From assembly GCA_027625915.1 (NCBI GenBank), contig JANTQA010000051.1, positions 6,138,501 to 6,202,500 of the forward strand: a stretch of DNA of 64,000 nt. The letters are read 5' to 3'. Of the stretch, positions 48,401 to 60,544 are shown piece after piece. The notes beneath the pieces are model-generated. The model was not told the origin of the DNA. It was given only the letters and a program-made list of their open reading frames with translations, and did no database searches. Numbering within the stretch: position 1 is the first letter of the stretch; each line of letters begins with the position of its first letter. Position numbers and translations under genes: made by a program. Source of the DNA: Anaeramoeba flamelloides (taxonomy: Eukaryota; Metamonada; Anaeramoebidae).

Positions 48401-51400
48401 TACAACCTTTACACAGTTACTACCCTTTCTACCACCCCTTCCCTCCCGTTTTCCAAATATTATGTCTTTTTCCACCATATATACATACATATATTTCTTT
48501 GCCAAAAAATAATTTTCAGACTCAAGGTACTCAATTTTTCTTTAATAGATATATTTCCAATTGCTAAAACCTGATATTATTTCCAAGGATTCATAACTTG
48601 AGAACCTTGATTTTTAATCTAATGAAAAATTTATTTTTACCCCCTTTTTTAAGTTTAAAAATATTTTTTAATTATTTTTTCTTTTAGAAAAAATATCAAA
48701 TATACTTTTTTTTTTAAAAAAAACCAACCAATCATTTATCAGTTTTTTTGAGATTACTGCTGGGAAAAAAAAAGTGAAAAGAGGAAAAACAACCCAACAC
48801 GATTTTCAAATGAGAACATTCAAGTGAACGAAAAATGAAATCCATTACTATAGTAAACTACAATTCAAAAATTTTACACAGAGTTAAAACAGTTAAAAGA
48901 ATCATAATAATACAATTTCGTTAATTTGGAAATAATTTTGATTTTTAAAAAATATACAAATAAATTTTTTTGTTTTTTTTTTCAGATCATTTTTTGAATT
49001 ATATAACTTGTTTCTGTCTATCAATTTTTTTTCGAAGCTTTGATATTAGTCTAAAGTTGTACACTTCAAAATAAATGAACTCAAATAAAAGTATACAATG
49101 ATATCTAAACATTTGATCAACCAATATTCCTAATAGAATTTTAACAAAATTTCCTAATCAATTTGTTATATTTTTTTGTTATTCTCATCTCAAATTTTTT
49201 TAACATACCCCTGAATACGCAGTATTGGTGATTTTTATTTTTTTGTTTTTTTAGTATTTTAATTTATAAACAATTGTTAACATTTCAAATAGTGAATGGT
49301 TATTAATTTGATATTTCTTCGGGAATTGATTAAATAAGATTTTTTTTTCAAAAAATGAATTTCGGCTTGGTGCGAAATTTTTAATGGTGACTTATTTTTA
49401 TAGATTTGAGTACTTTTTTAACTCTATTTTGTAGTTTTCTGTTACAAAAAAGTAAAAACCTTTTCAAGAATTAAAACTTTTTAAAGTTTTCTATTTTAAA
49501 TAAAGTGAGAATCCAATTGTTAAAAATGAATGTAGATGTTGGAGTTTGGAGAGAGCACCACCTTTTAAAAAAGTTTTCTTTTTCTAAAAACAAAAAAGTT
49601 TAAAAAAGATTTGAATTCTAACAATCTTATAAAAAAAAGTATCCACCCTTTAAAACCACAACAATATAAAAAATAAATGATTAAAGAAAAAATGATGGAC
49701 TCATCACAATAATTCTTTTTCTAACACTATCTTTTGATAACGTTTTTTCCTTGATCGATTAATTCATTAAATATTTGCTGAAAAATTTACTATTTTTGAG
49801 ATCTCCAAAACCACTCTCACCGGTTTGATAATCAAAGAGATCTAAATTATTTTGGTTTATATGATTGAAAAGAATAGAATGAATTATTCTTTGAATCGAT
49901 TTTTTCCCTTCTTATAATTGATTTTTCTTTTTGTTTTCAGGTTTTATTAATGGACCCAAATTAAAAACTATTTTGAACTTTTTTTATCTGTTTTCACTTT
50001 TTTCCCAGATGGTTATTATTATTTTAAAAATTAGTTTCTGAACACACCCCTCATTACGAAATTAATTGTTTAGATATTCCTTCAAAATATTCTATATTTA
50101 TGTTTAATCACTTAAACCTCTTATGAGTGTTAAAAATATTTAAAGAATAGAAAAAAGTAAAAAAAAAAAAATTTCAAATAGTTTATAAAACCTTTTATAT
50201 ATTGAGTTTTTTGTCTATAATTTTTCTATTTTTTTTAAATCCAAATGAGATTGTTCTCATTTTCAAATTTCGAAATTAGCAAATATGCCAATTGAAATAA
50301 TGTTTCATTAAAGCAAGGAAAATCAATTTTTTTATTATTTCCTCATGCAAAATTATAGAAAAAAATACACTTGTAATCAAACCAAAACCGCTTATTATAT
50401 AAATCCGTTAGAAAAAACAAAAGGTGATTTTTTTTCAATGAAATAAATTTCTTTATTGAATAAATGAACAAAACCATTTTAATTAAAATTTATTTTTGAT
50501 AGTTTTTCTTTGATATTCAAAATCAATATATCAACATTTTATCATACACCATTTGATACCAAAATCAAATTTCCCATTCCAACATCTTAAACCACAATTT
50601 ATTATTTTTTTACTCAATTGAAATTGTTATTCATTTTTTCTTTTTCCTTTTTTATCCCCTTTTATCTTATAGAAAAGAAAATACAGACAATTGAATACAT
50701 AAGGCATTCATCAAAAACAAGTTTAATAACTTTTGCAAAAAAAAAAAGAGTCTATATATAATATTCTACAAAATTTTTACTAAAAAACTTATTTAGATGT
50801 TTTTTTTGAATTTTCGCGTTTCAAATTCCAATAAAAAAATCTTCAACTAATTGGTTGTTTATGTTCAGTTGAAAATTCAACTTTAGATCAATAAAATTGA
50901 AAAAATAAATGATTATTTCGAATATTAACTGAAATGTAAAAAAATTTCTAAAGATCATAAAAATTTCGTGTATTTATAAGCAAAAAAAAAAAATTCATAA
51001 AAAAAACTTTTTTTCAAGGTAAAAAAATGAAAAACAATAAGAAGAGTAAATTCTATTATTTGAGTTCTAAATTGGCCAAATTTCTTTTGAAAATCAAATT
51101 TATCTTTTTAATCAATTAAATTTTTTTTTCTTTTTCTTTTTTCTTAAAATTTTGAAATATATTTCTGTATTTATATGATAAAAATCAATATATAATCTTC
51201 CCAAAAGTTTTGGATTATCTTTTTTTTAAACATGTGATGATTTATTTGCTGTTCTGTGGAACATATAAAAAAAGATTAACAATTGTTAAAATTACCATTG
51301 GTTAACAGTTCTAATTTAACATTCACTATATAATTTTTTTTTTTTTTGTAAAATGAATTTTACTGTGTTAAAAATGCTGAATTGGTGTTTATTTATAAAA

Positions 51401-52287
51401 TAACATTTACAAAGAGTCATGTGAATTTACAATTTTATCTTTTTTTCATAATGATTTTTTTTTATTTTATTCCTGTTATTTGTATAATAAGATAAACAAA
51501 CAGATATTTTTGAAAAATCACTTATTTTGGTTATTTTAATTATTTTTTTTTAAAAAAATATTAACCCCATTGTTTACCCACCGACTACTCTATTTATATA
51601 ACAAACCGCTTAAATAGACAATGCGTGACCAACTCACAGCAAAATTACAACAAAGATTTTTTAAATTTAACAAAGAAACATCAATTGTATTCAAAAAAAT
51701 TATTAAACGGCAAGCAGAATTAACAAATAAAAACAATGAATTAAAAAACAATTTAAAATTTGCCAAAAAAGAAATTGTAAATTATTATTTATTTTTTTTC
51801 ATTGTTTTTTTAATATATATATTATATGAGTCATCTTTTGTACGAATTCATTTCTTTTATCATTGTAATGGTGAAGTGATATTAAACAAATTAAATTTTA
51901 AATATATATTATTGATTTTAAAATAATAATAATAATAAATAGCAAAACATTCAACAAGAAACAAAAAAAAAAGAAAAAAAAATCAACATATTAATAGAAA
52001 AAATTGAAAGATTAGAAATCGAAAATCAAGAAATGAATAACAATAGTTTAGATATTGATAAATTAACCGAATCTCCAGATGTTTGGTTTGAACAAATACA
52101 ATCACTTGAGGCAAAAATTTGTGTATATACTGATTTGATATACCATATTAATCAACTTCTCCACAAAGGATTAATAGATACAAAAACCTATTTACAACAC
52201 ATCAGAAATTTGTCAGCTGAACAATATCAAGTTAAACAGCATTTATATAAAATTCAACAAAGATTAAAATTGGAAGGGGATTTTTAA
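45444..52287 (+). CDS. VPS23: ESCRT-I subunit Vps23/TSG101 (three exons, one frame break)
   Basis: Sorts ubiquitinated membrane proteins into multivesicular bodies. Exon 1 (45444-46099) encodes a UEV domain (catalytically dead E2 fold): YNIPISFYILPFYPNVPPIC, SMVITPNHRQVDKKGEIYLT, YLSDWKLSSSNLVGLVDSI. One base is missing near 45836 relative to the expected frame: the frame ends in TGA, while the overlapping frame continues MIFSKNSPLRSQP (the UEV C-terminus) into a Gln-rich linker. Exon 2 (51618-51776) and exon 3 (51943-52287) give the coiled coil (TMRDQLTAKLQQRFFKF) and the C-terminal steadiness box (FEQIQSLEAKICVYTDLIYH, LLHKGLIDTKTYLQHIRNLS, AEQYQVK). Intron 1 (46100-51617, donor GTAATA) and intron 2 (51777-51942, donor GTAAAT) are phase 0. 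The exon 1-2 join gives LED-TMRDQL, matching the conserved EDTIRASL of animal TSG101. Total is about 386 residues, close to the 390 of human TSG101. The frame break may be a sequence error in an otherwise well-kept gene. Confidence 0.88.
46684..47925. mobile_element. repeat family G, copy 3, split by a mariner-like element
   Basis: Aligns with copies at 39834 and 41272 but is interrupted by 701 bp (46941-47641). Lies in Vps23 intron 1. Confidence 0.65.
46941..47641 (+). mobile_element. Tc1/mariner-like element, family D copy 2
   Basis: 701 bp flanked by TA (46939-46940, 47642-47643), ends AACTATTTTTCAAA and the inverse of AACTCTTTTTCAAA. Holds the same degenerate HTH-like frame as copy 1 (GNSLSLISNELDIGIKK, then a TGTKKREIKK-type stretch), no catalytic domain. 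Family G copy 2 shows the empty site AATTCCAATAGAAATT with a single TA, so insertion duplicated TA. Confidence 0.82.
48851..49394. mobile_element. family C element in Vps23 intron 1
   Basis: About 540 bp, same orientation as the 5720 copy (TAAACTACAATTCAAAAATT at left). The right end is more degraded. Confidence 0.6.
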
Positions 52288-53559
52288 TTATTAGATGATT
52301 TAGATAAAATCATTTCTGTATATACATTTGTTTATTATTTCTTCACATATATTCCCAATTCAAATATTTGGTATTATTATTATTATATTTTCCTGTAATT
52401 TCTTTTATTTTTTATTTTTTTTTATTTTTATTATTTTTAAATAATTGAAAAAAAAAAAAATAATCATGTATATCTTTTTATATTTATTTTAATTATTTAT
52501 GGATCGGACTTTTTTTTTTCATGATTGTATTGTTTCTAAAACTTATCCCTAATAGTTCATAATAATTTTCAATAAAAAAAAAATTCAAAAATCTTGACAT
52601 CAATCCCAATAAAATCAATTATTTAACAAAAATATAAGATCAAATCGATTTGAAACTGAATAACGTATATTTGTTTTTTTGTAAAACAATAAATGAAAAA
52701 AATAAATAAAAAAATGATCCTGAAAATATAGTAACATGAAGATTAACATTTAGAAAAATAAAATCCAAAAAATAACTTTTGTGAGAAAACATAGAATTCG
52801 AGTGAATTTTTCGGAATTCTTATTTCACAAATATACTGAAATAATTGTAGAAAGATTTAGTATTAAATAAGATCAGTGATCGAAATTCAAAACAAAAAAG
52901 TGTTCAATTTTGAAAAGTGTTAATTTTGTTATTTCCTAATATTGTGATATTACACAATTTGGGAAAAAAAATTATTTAATTTTTTTCTTTTATTGCTCCC
53001 CATTAAGTTCTCAAATTTTTGTACATCGCTCTTTGAAATTATTCAAATCGAAAATTGTATTCGTAATTTTCAAAATCTATCGTTGTAATTTATAACAAAT
53101 ATTTTTTTCAACTTACACGAATTGTTTGTTCAACTAAGAATGGTAAAAAAAATCTACATTTTTAGACTGAAAATTACTTGAAGGATCAAAGGTCATTCTC
53201 AGAACTGAAACCAATTTTTGAAAAAAAAAATGAAAAAAGCATTTCCATTTAGATCATTTATCAAAGAATAAATCCTCAATTTAGGGTCAAGTTAAATGCT
53301 ATTCCAAGAATTTCAAAAAATGAATTGGTTTGGTTTAAAAAACTTGGGCTCAAAGCCTTAAAGAAAACAAGAAAAATAAAAAAGAATTTAATCAGAAAAA
53401 TTTTAGAATTTAAATAAAAATTGTTATTTTGGTTAAAATAATCATTTTTTTGGGACAAAGTCTAATTATTGGTTGTATTTTTTTTTAAGGTATGTGAAAA
53501 TATTTCTTATTTTGTAAAAAAAATGATGAATTATTTATTTGGAAAGATCTTCAAGTCTT
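52288..53559. other. intergenic, between two 3' ends
   Basis: Vps23 and eL18 converge here. AT-rich, with A-runs; no gene, RNA or clear repeat seen. The minus-strand frame at 53276-53458 has no support. Confidence 0.5.
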
Positions 53560-54380
53560 TTAAACTTTGAAAGCTTTTGATTTTCTTCTTCCTCTTGCCT
53601 TTTCAAATTTTCTTCCTTTGCTTCTGACATGTGGTTTAGCATGGCTTCCTGGAATACCTGTTGCACCAAAGTGTTTTACAGCTTCTCTTGATTTGACTCT
53701 TCCTCTTAAGAGTACTGTGTTTGATCCTTTTGGTCTGAGGAGTGCTAATTGATCAAAGGTTAAGCATTCGCCTTTTTTTTTTGTTATTTGTTTTTATAGT
53801 TTTTTTTCGGTTTTGTTTGTTTTTGAATTTTGGTTTTAGTTGACAAAGGTTGTGGTTTGTAAATTTTAAAGGAAAGAAAAAAAAAAATAAAAAGGTTATG
53901 AATTATGAAGAGAAACACAAAAAGAAAAATAAAAAATAACAAACAAAAGAAAAAAAAAAAAAAAGCAAAAGAAAAAATATCAAAAAAAAAAAACATTTCT
54001 TTTTTGATGAAAATTTCAAAATATTTACCTCCGGCTTTGGTAATTCTTGCACGAGCGGTTTTTGTAAATTTAAGTGCACAAATTGACATTTTTGGTACGG
54101 TAAAGAACCTTTCATCGTTGGTTACTGTTCCAACAACAACAACGATCATTCCTTCACCTTTGACCATTTTCATCTTTCTGGCAATTCTTGAGACTGAGAC
54201 AGGTGGTCTGTTGGTTTTTGAAAGGCAAAGTCTTTTTAAAATTCTTTTGTTGAATTTGGAGTTTGTTCTTCTTGCCAAGAATCGATAAAGTTTAATTAAC
54301 AAAGCAAGATAGTTGTCAGTTCCTTTGGTATTTTTTCTTACAACCTTTCGTTTGTGTTTGTTTTTGATATCGATACCCAT
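53560..54380 (-). CDS. RPL18: 60S ribosomal protein eL18
   Basis: Structural protein of the large cytosolic ribosomal subunit. Exon 1 (54029-54380) starts [16 protein letters not shown] and contains [57 protein letters not shown] and ARITKAGG. Exon 2 (53560-53771) reads [62 protein letters not shown]. The intron (53772-54028, 257 bp; GTAAAT...AAAAAG) is phase 1 and the join [13 protein letters not shown] is exactly the conserved context. Product 187 residues against 188 in human. The start at 54380 is chosen by homology; an upstream in-frame start at 54431 would add an unlikely hydrophobic stretch. Base composition is less AT-biased than neighbours, as expected for a highly expressed gene. 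Confidence 0.97.
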
Positions 54381-54529
54381 TTTTGAAAAAATTGAAGAGA
54401 ATAAAAAATGAAAAAATGAAATAGTTAACATTCACATCATTTAATTCAATTTTGATAGTTCATTTATCTTTAAGGAATAACCACATCTTGTGGGTATTAG
54501 AAATTGTTGTGTTGGTGATTATTTCTTAA

Positions 54530-55767
54530 TGACAGTAAACTACAATAAATAATCAAGTAAAACTAATAGCAGATTCAAAAATAATTTTAAACCGATCTTG
54601 AAATTGAAAAAAGAAGTAAAAATCTGAGTACTATAAACAAAAACTTTCTTAAGTGATATTCTCAGAAAGGAATTTTTGTTTTTAAAAGTTCGATACCATT
54701 TTTCTTCATTTTTGAAAAGTACAAAATTTAACATCTTTGGGAATAATATCTAAAAAAACTAATTTCCTCAAAAGAAAAAGAAAGAAATCTTAATATATGT
54801 GAAGGAAGTGAAAAAAAATACACTTTTAAAAAGAAAAACACTAAGTTCTCGAATAAGTCAGTTTAAAAAATCTACCAGTTTCAAAAAAATATAAGAATAA
54901 TTATTTGAGCTTGAAAAAATAATTTCCTTTGATCAAAGAACAGTTCAATTCTATTTTTTCTTTTTTTGGAACGAGAAAATAAGAAGAAAAAAAAACGAAA
55001 AAATAAAATGAAAAATTGTCCATAATAGATTTTTTAAAATTTCTGGGATAGGAAATTCAACTTATAATCCAAAGAAATACCTTATAATTTGATTATTTAT
55101 AATCCTAAATTAATGACTCAATCTTAATTTTTTCAGTGGGATTAGTAATAAACCCAAGGATTAAATTTAGCAATAGGTTTTATTATTATTTCTCAATTTT
55201 TTAAAGATTTTTAAACTAATAAAACTAACAAAAATTTATATTTCTAATAGAAAAAAAATAATAGATATTCTCAAAAAATATATTTAAATAGGAAAAGTTT
55301 ATTTTGTATCCTCTGAATATTTGAAAAAGAATATTATTCCTAATGTTGGATATTTCAAATTTTTTAATTAAAAATTGGCAATAAAATAAATAATCAATTT
55401 GTTTCCAACTCTTCAAGGATACAATATTTGATTTATATTCTTATATTTATAAAATAAGATTTTAGCTGTTCAATATTATTTATATAGAAAAACTCTGTGA
55501 AATTTCTATAGGTACATTTTTCTGAAAGGTTAATATTTTTTTACAAATTGTTTCTTTTTATTTTTGGATCTTAAAATCAAAACAAAAAGATCCTGATCTT
55601 TTAACTGAAAAGTAATAGGATAAATGTATTCTTTTATAAATGGTCATTTATTTTTCTAAAGTTGATAAACTGATTTATTTTTCTGGATACATTTTTATAT
55701 ATGCCAATAAGTACTCTATTACCTTCAGGAAAAAAATAAAATAAAATAAAATAAGAGTTATTAGCCC
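54530..55767. mobile_element. piggyBac-like non-autonomous element (1.23-kb class), intact-size copy
   Basis: 1238 bp. TTAA on the left (54526-54529), right flank TTTA. Ends are more decayed (TGACAGTAAAC; GTTATTAGCCC) than in the 21833 copy. Collinear with that copy throughout, but lacking its 0.75-kb insert at about 55305. Confidence 0.7.
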
Positions 55768-56406
55768 TTTAAAGTTTCTTATTCAATCACAAACTATTCA
55801 TTCAAATCATTTTTTCCAAGTTTATTTTTCTTATGTTTCCATTAAATTTTGTGATTAAATAAAGCTGTTGTCTGTCTAATTTTTAAAAAATTATCATTGA
55901 AATTGACTTTTAATTATAAATGAGTTTTGTTTCAACTTTTTTTTTCATTTTAAATTCTAATGTGGTTCTTCAACTTAAAAATTATTCGGTCTTATAAATT
56001 AAAAAAAAAAAACCTAGTTAACATCCTATTTTTATAAATCTTAGAAATATTCTTTTAGAACAGTTTGTGAAAAAGAACATATTGAAAGAACTAACAATTT
56101 TACAAGTTTTCTTGAAATTTTTACCAATTAAATACTAAATTTTTTTTATCAAAGCTCTTATGGTTAGAAAATTTAAGGTAATAAAGAAAAAATAATAAAA
56201 ATAAAGTGAAAACAAAAAATCTTATAAATAATAAAAAATATATAAATTTGGGCACCTAGTGCCCCACTCTGGGAGTCGTGGAATACCAATTATTAATCAC
56301 GGAATGTGGAATTTTTATCTATAATCGATAAACTTTCTATCCTTGTTTTTGCCCCTCCTGTGTATTCAGAACGTGGAGAGTTTCTATTAGGCCATGAAAA
56401 TGATAA

Positions 56407-56413
<7 letters not shown>

Positions 56414-56442
<29 letters not shown>
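56414..56442. repeat. (TA)n microsatellite
   Basis: Uninterrupted TA units; a longer TA run follows at 56648-56684. Confidence 0.9.
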
Positions 56443-56445
<3 letters not shown>

Positions 56446-56646
56446 TTATTTTCTTCTTCTCTCTTTTTTATTTGATTATTTTTCGTTAATTACTCCTTTC
56501 TATAAATAAATAAATTAATTAATAAATAAAATACTAAATTCAAATTAAGATAAAAAAAATTTACAAAATCAAAAATGAAGTGAAATTTTTCCACACATTA
56601 TTTGAATTAATAAGTAAGATTAAAAACTAATCTATCTATCTATCCA

Positions 56647-56647
<1 letters not shown>

Positions 56648-56684
<37 letters not shown>
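56648..56684. repeat. (TA)n microsatellite
   Basis: Uninterrupted TA units preceded by an ATCT-type tetranucleotide stretch. Confidence 0.9.
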
Positions 56685-56687
<3 letters not shown>

Positions 56688-56799
56688 CTGAAAAATTTAA
56701 TTTTTCTTGAGATATTATCAATAATAATTAACTTTATTTTTTTTCAGAAAAGTTGAATGAATTAAATTATGTTTTCTAGAGTTACTTAGTGTGGTGGAG

Positions 56800-57010
56800 A
56801 AAGAGTTACAGCCAATTCCACTTTTAAGATAAAAACTTTCAACGAAATTTAAAGTTCATAAAAATCTCAAATTAAAGCACATTTTTTGTAATTTTTTTAC
56901 AACTCAAGTTATTTTATTAGAATTTCAATTCTTGTACTTAATTTGGTATTTTTTTTGTCTCTTAAATTTTGTTGAAAGTTTTTATATTTTCAAAATTGAA
57001 CTGACACTAA
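56800..57010. mobile_element. short inverted-repeat MITE, family K copy 2
   Basis: Shares TTTCAACGAAATTTAA and AAATCTCAAATTAAAGCACA with the 35.2-kb copy; the right arm is more diverged. Confidence 0.55.
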
Positions 57011-58577
57011 TCAAATTTTGATACTTGTGAGTTAGGAATAAGTTATATTAATATTACGAAATCCTCAGAACCATTTTTATATTATTCTTTATTTTTATGG
57101 AAAAATGAGAATTTTTTTTTTGTCTAAAATATCTCACTGAAAATTGAAAAATATTTTTATTTGACAAAAAGGAGATAATTGAAAATGGAATTTCTTTTCG
57201 TTCTTTTTATTTTTTTTTGAACAACTCATCAGATAAGAAAAAGCTAAGAAAAAAACTAGCTCTGATTTTTCTTTTGAAAATTTATTTCTGGTAATTGCCA
57301 AACATTTTCATTATGTATTTAACAAAATGACTCAAATAAAAGTAGTTTTTACCTTCAAGAGTTTTTAGAAATAGTAAATTTTTTTTTTTTTTTAATATTT
57401 CCTTTTCTTGGAATAGGTAGAAATATTTTTTATTTACTTTTTACATTATTTTGCCAATAAAGAGTAAGTTCAACTCAATATTAATTTTAAGAGTGGATTA
57501 TTTTTTTTAAAAAATATGATTTTATTAATTTAGTCTTGTTCTCTTTCGATTCTTTATATTAACAAAATCTAATAAAATTATATGTTCCATATGGTAAATC
57601 AATTTTCAGTTATTTATCATTTTTTTTTCAATATTTCAATATTCCTTTCATTTAGTATCACCAGGCAAATCATACAAAAAAAAAAAAAAAAAAAAAAAAC
57701 AAGAACAGTGCGGTATTATTGTAGTTGAACCAATACCCCCCCCTGAAAATGTTCTCTATTTATTTATTTTCTCAAAAGTTATTTTTTTTTTTGAATTATT
57801 ATTTATTATTTGGGATCTTGAGCAAATAACTTTTTTTAAAAAAATTATTTTGTATTTATTTTTCATGAAAAGAAATTTCATTAATAATTTTATAAAAGAA
57901 TACAAAAATATTTTTCTATTAATTAATAAATCAAAGTATTTAAATAATAAATTTAAATATCTTTTCTGCTAAAGAATAAATCTGAAGACGGACCAGCATC
58001 ATTTTTATGGAACAAACAAACAATAAATTTAATACACATAAAATTTTTATTTAAGGACAATAATCTAATTTTAAAAAAAATCTAAAGAATGTGCTTAAAT
58101 TTATAATATTAAGTTTCATTAAATTTTTTTATATTTTTTTTAATAAAGTTATTCTGATTGTATGAACACTTGCCAAGCTTATGTATAAAGTTTATGTACT
58201 TTGTTATTAACTCTTAATTATATATGTACACTTATGCTTGGATGTCTCCAAAAAAATTATTAGCACAATAATATTAAAAGTTGATAGATTACAAATTATA
58301 TTAAAATGATAATTGCATTAGTAAAAAGATTGAAGAAATTGGAAAAAAAATCAGCATTTGGTATTTAATGTAATGGTTGAACCCTTGCTGTTCCAACTTT
58401 AAATGGAAAAATACTGGTTTTATTTCGTCTCTAAATATGGAGTAGTTGTATTCTTTAGATATATTTTAAAAAATTGCCTTATTAACAAAGAAAGATCAAA
58501 AAAGTAATTTCAAAAAAAAAAATGTTTTGGAAAATTTGTACAGTTTTCTTTTTTAATCCCTAGTTCCCCTTAGAAGT

Positions 58578-58579
<2 letters not shown>

Positions 58580-58676
<97 letters not shown>
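58580..58676. repeat. (CA)n followed by (TA)n compound microsatellite
   Basis: About 39 CA units (58580-58658) running directly into about 9 TA units. The longest simple repeat in the window. Confidence 0.95.
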
Positions 58677-59934
58677 AGCTATTTCCAATAATATAGGGCA
58701 TTTTTTATTTCAATAATTATTTCTTAATATTAATTCAATTATACAAAATGTACAACATTAATATGTTTTTTAACATATCATACTTAATTTCTTGTATTTT
58801 GAAGTTTTATTAATGGATTCTAAATATTTTTTTTTGAATTAAAATTATTTTGCAAAATTTTTAATTTTGAAAAAATAATAGAGTCAAATTTCTCATTTCA
58901 TTATTTTTTCGAATTCTTCATTTTTTTTCATTTTTACTCTGTTATTATTATTGTCCAAAATTTAACAAAGTTCAGAAGAGATGTGATAAGAAATCAACCA
59001 AAAATTCTTTTGATTCTAAACAATTGAGTTGACTTCGATGGACTTTGGTGGAAAAATTGCTCAGAACAGTTTTACACTTCAATTAAAGAGGTGAGATAAA
59101 CAAAAAAAAAAAAAAAAAAAGTTTTTTTTTTTTTTTTTTTCATTCAGTTTGCTTTTTTTTAAATGTTTTAAAAAAAAAAAAAAAAAAAAAAAAACATAAA
59201 AAAAGTTAATGGGAAAAACAAAAAGTTAATGATCAAATGAAAAACAAAAAATCTAAAGATCAAATCAAAAAATATATTGAAGTATGATTTTACACATTAT
59301 CAAAAAAAAAAAATTGAAAAAAAGATCGAACTAAAGATTGTTAAATAGACATTACTAATTTTGGATATTTTTCCAAAAATTAGGGGCAATTTTTTTTTTT
59401 TATTTTTATTTTTTATTCTTCGAACTTTGATCAATAAACACAAATTTTAATCAAGAGTTTTATTATTATTAATGGCTTCGTTTTTTTTTTGTCTAAAGTT
59501 TTGAGTTTAATAACTGAATAAAGAATTTATTCTTATATTGATGGATATTTTTTTGCCCCAGATTTTTGGATGGAGCTTATATACATACACGCACACACCC
59601 TAAGTCGGCAATATCGAATATAATTAAATTGAAATAAAATTTAGAAATAATCCACTTTTTATAATTAAAATTTATGTGGTAGATGTAGAATATCTTTAAA
59701 AGACGAAAATTGATTCCTTTTTTAATAAATTTCAAGGAATTATTAATAATTCTAAATAATATCCCGCTGGATTTTTTTTATTATTGTATTTAATCTTGAA
59801 ATGTTATTGATTATTTTTTTATATAAAAATTTAAGGGAAGAGTTGTTAATTCCTCTTATTGGTCCAAATTCCATAATTTATATTTATAAAGTATCCCGTG
59901 GACTCAAAAATGCGTCTATTGTCCACCAGGGATA

Positions 59935-59943
59935 ATATATACA

Positions 59944-59996
<53 letters not shown>
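59935..59996. repeat. (ACAT)n followed by (AT)n compound microsatellite
   Basis: About eight ACAT units, then an AT run. Confidence 0.92.
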
Positions 59997-59998
<2 letters not shown>

Positions 59999-60544
59999 CT
60001 AATAATATTAAAAATATTAATATTTTTTAATTAATTAGTAATATTAATTTTTTTTTAATTCAGTAAATGATATTTTTATGTAATAATGTAAGTAAAAAAT
60101 CCAGTTAAATTAAGGTTGATCAAAATAGTTGTATAAAAGATATTTTTTTTTAAAAAAATATTGTTATATTTGTTTTATTTTGTTCCGATCTCATAAATAA
60201 TATATTATATACCCCTAATTAATTACACTAAAAAAAAAAAAAATTAATCATTATCAAAAATGTAATTATTTCTACAAAATAAAAATTGCAATAATAATTA
60301 ATTTACTTAATCTATATTACAACACCTACCCAACTTCCTTTCCATACCATAAAAGAAAGTTGTATCATATATATATATATATATTCAATACTTTTATTTA
60401 TTGTTTTTTTAATGTAATTAAGTAAGAAAATAAAATAATATTTAGTGAAATTCATTTAAATTAAATTATTTTGTGTTTAATATTATCCCCCCCCCTCCCC
60501 TTTTTTTTTGATATATATATAATTAAATAATAAACTTGAAATCA

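Larger units (their letters stand above)
55768..60544. other. gene-poor, microsatellite-rich region
   Basis: About 4.8 kb without a supported gene: family K copy (56800-57010), a family H arm at about 56573, many poly-A/poly-T runs and the microsatellites at 56414, 56648, 58580, 59935 and 60367. The short plus-strand frame at 56306-56509 runs into a TA repeat and is not credible. Confidence 0.55.

Noticed and set aside
48335-48574. 79-codon plus-strand frame in Vps23 intron 1
   Set aside because: No coding-like composition or domain; intronic.
53567-54288. Plus-strand frames across the eL18 locus
   Set aside because: Complement of the two eL18 exons and the intron.
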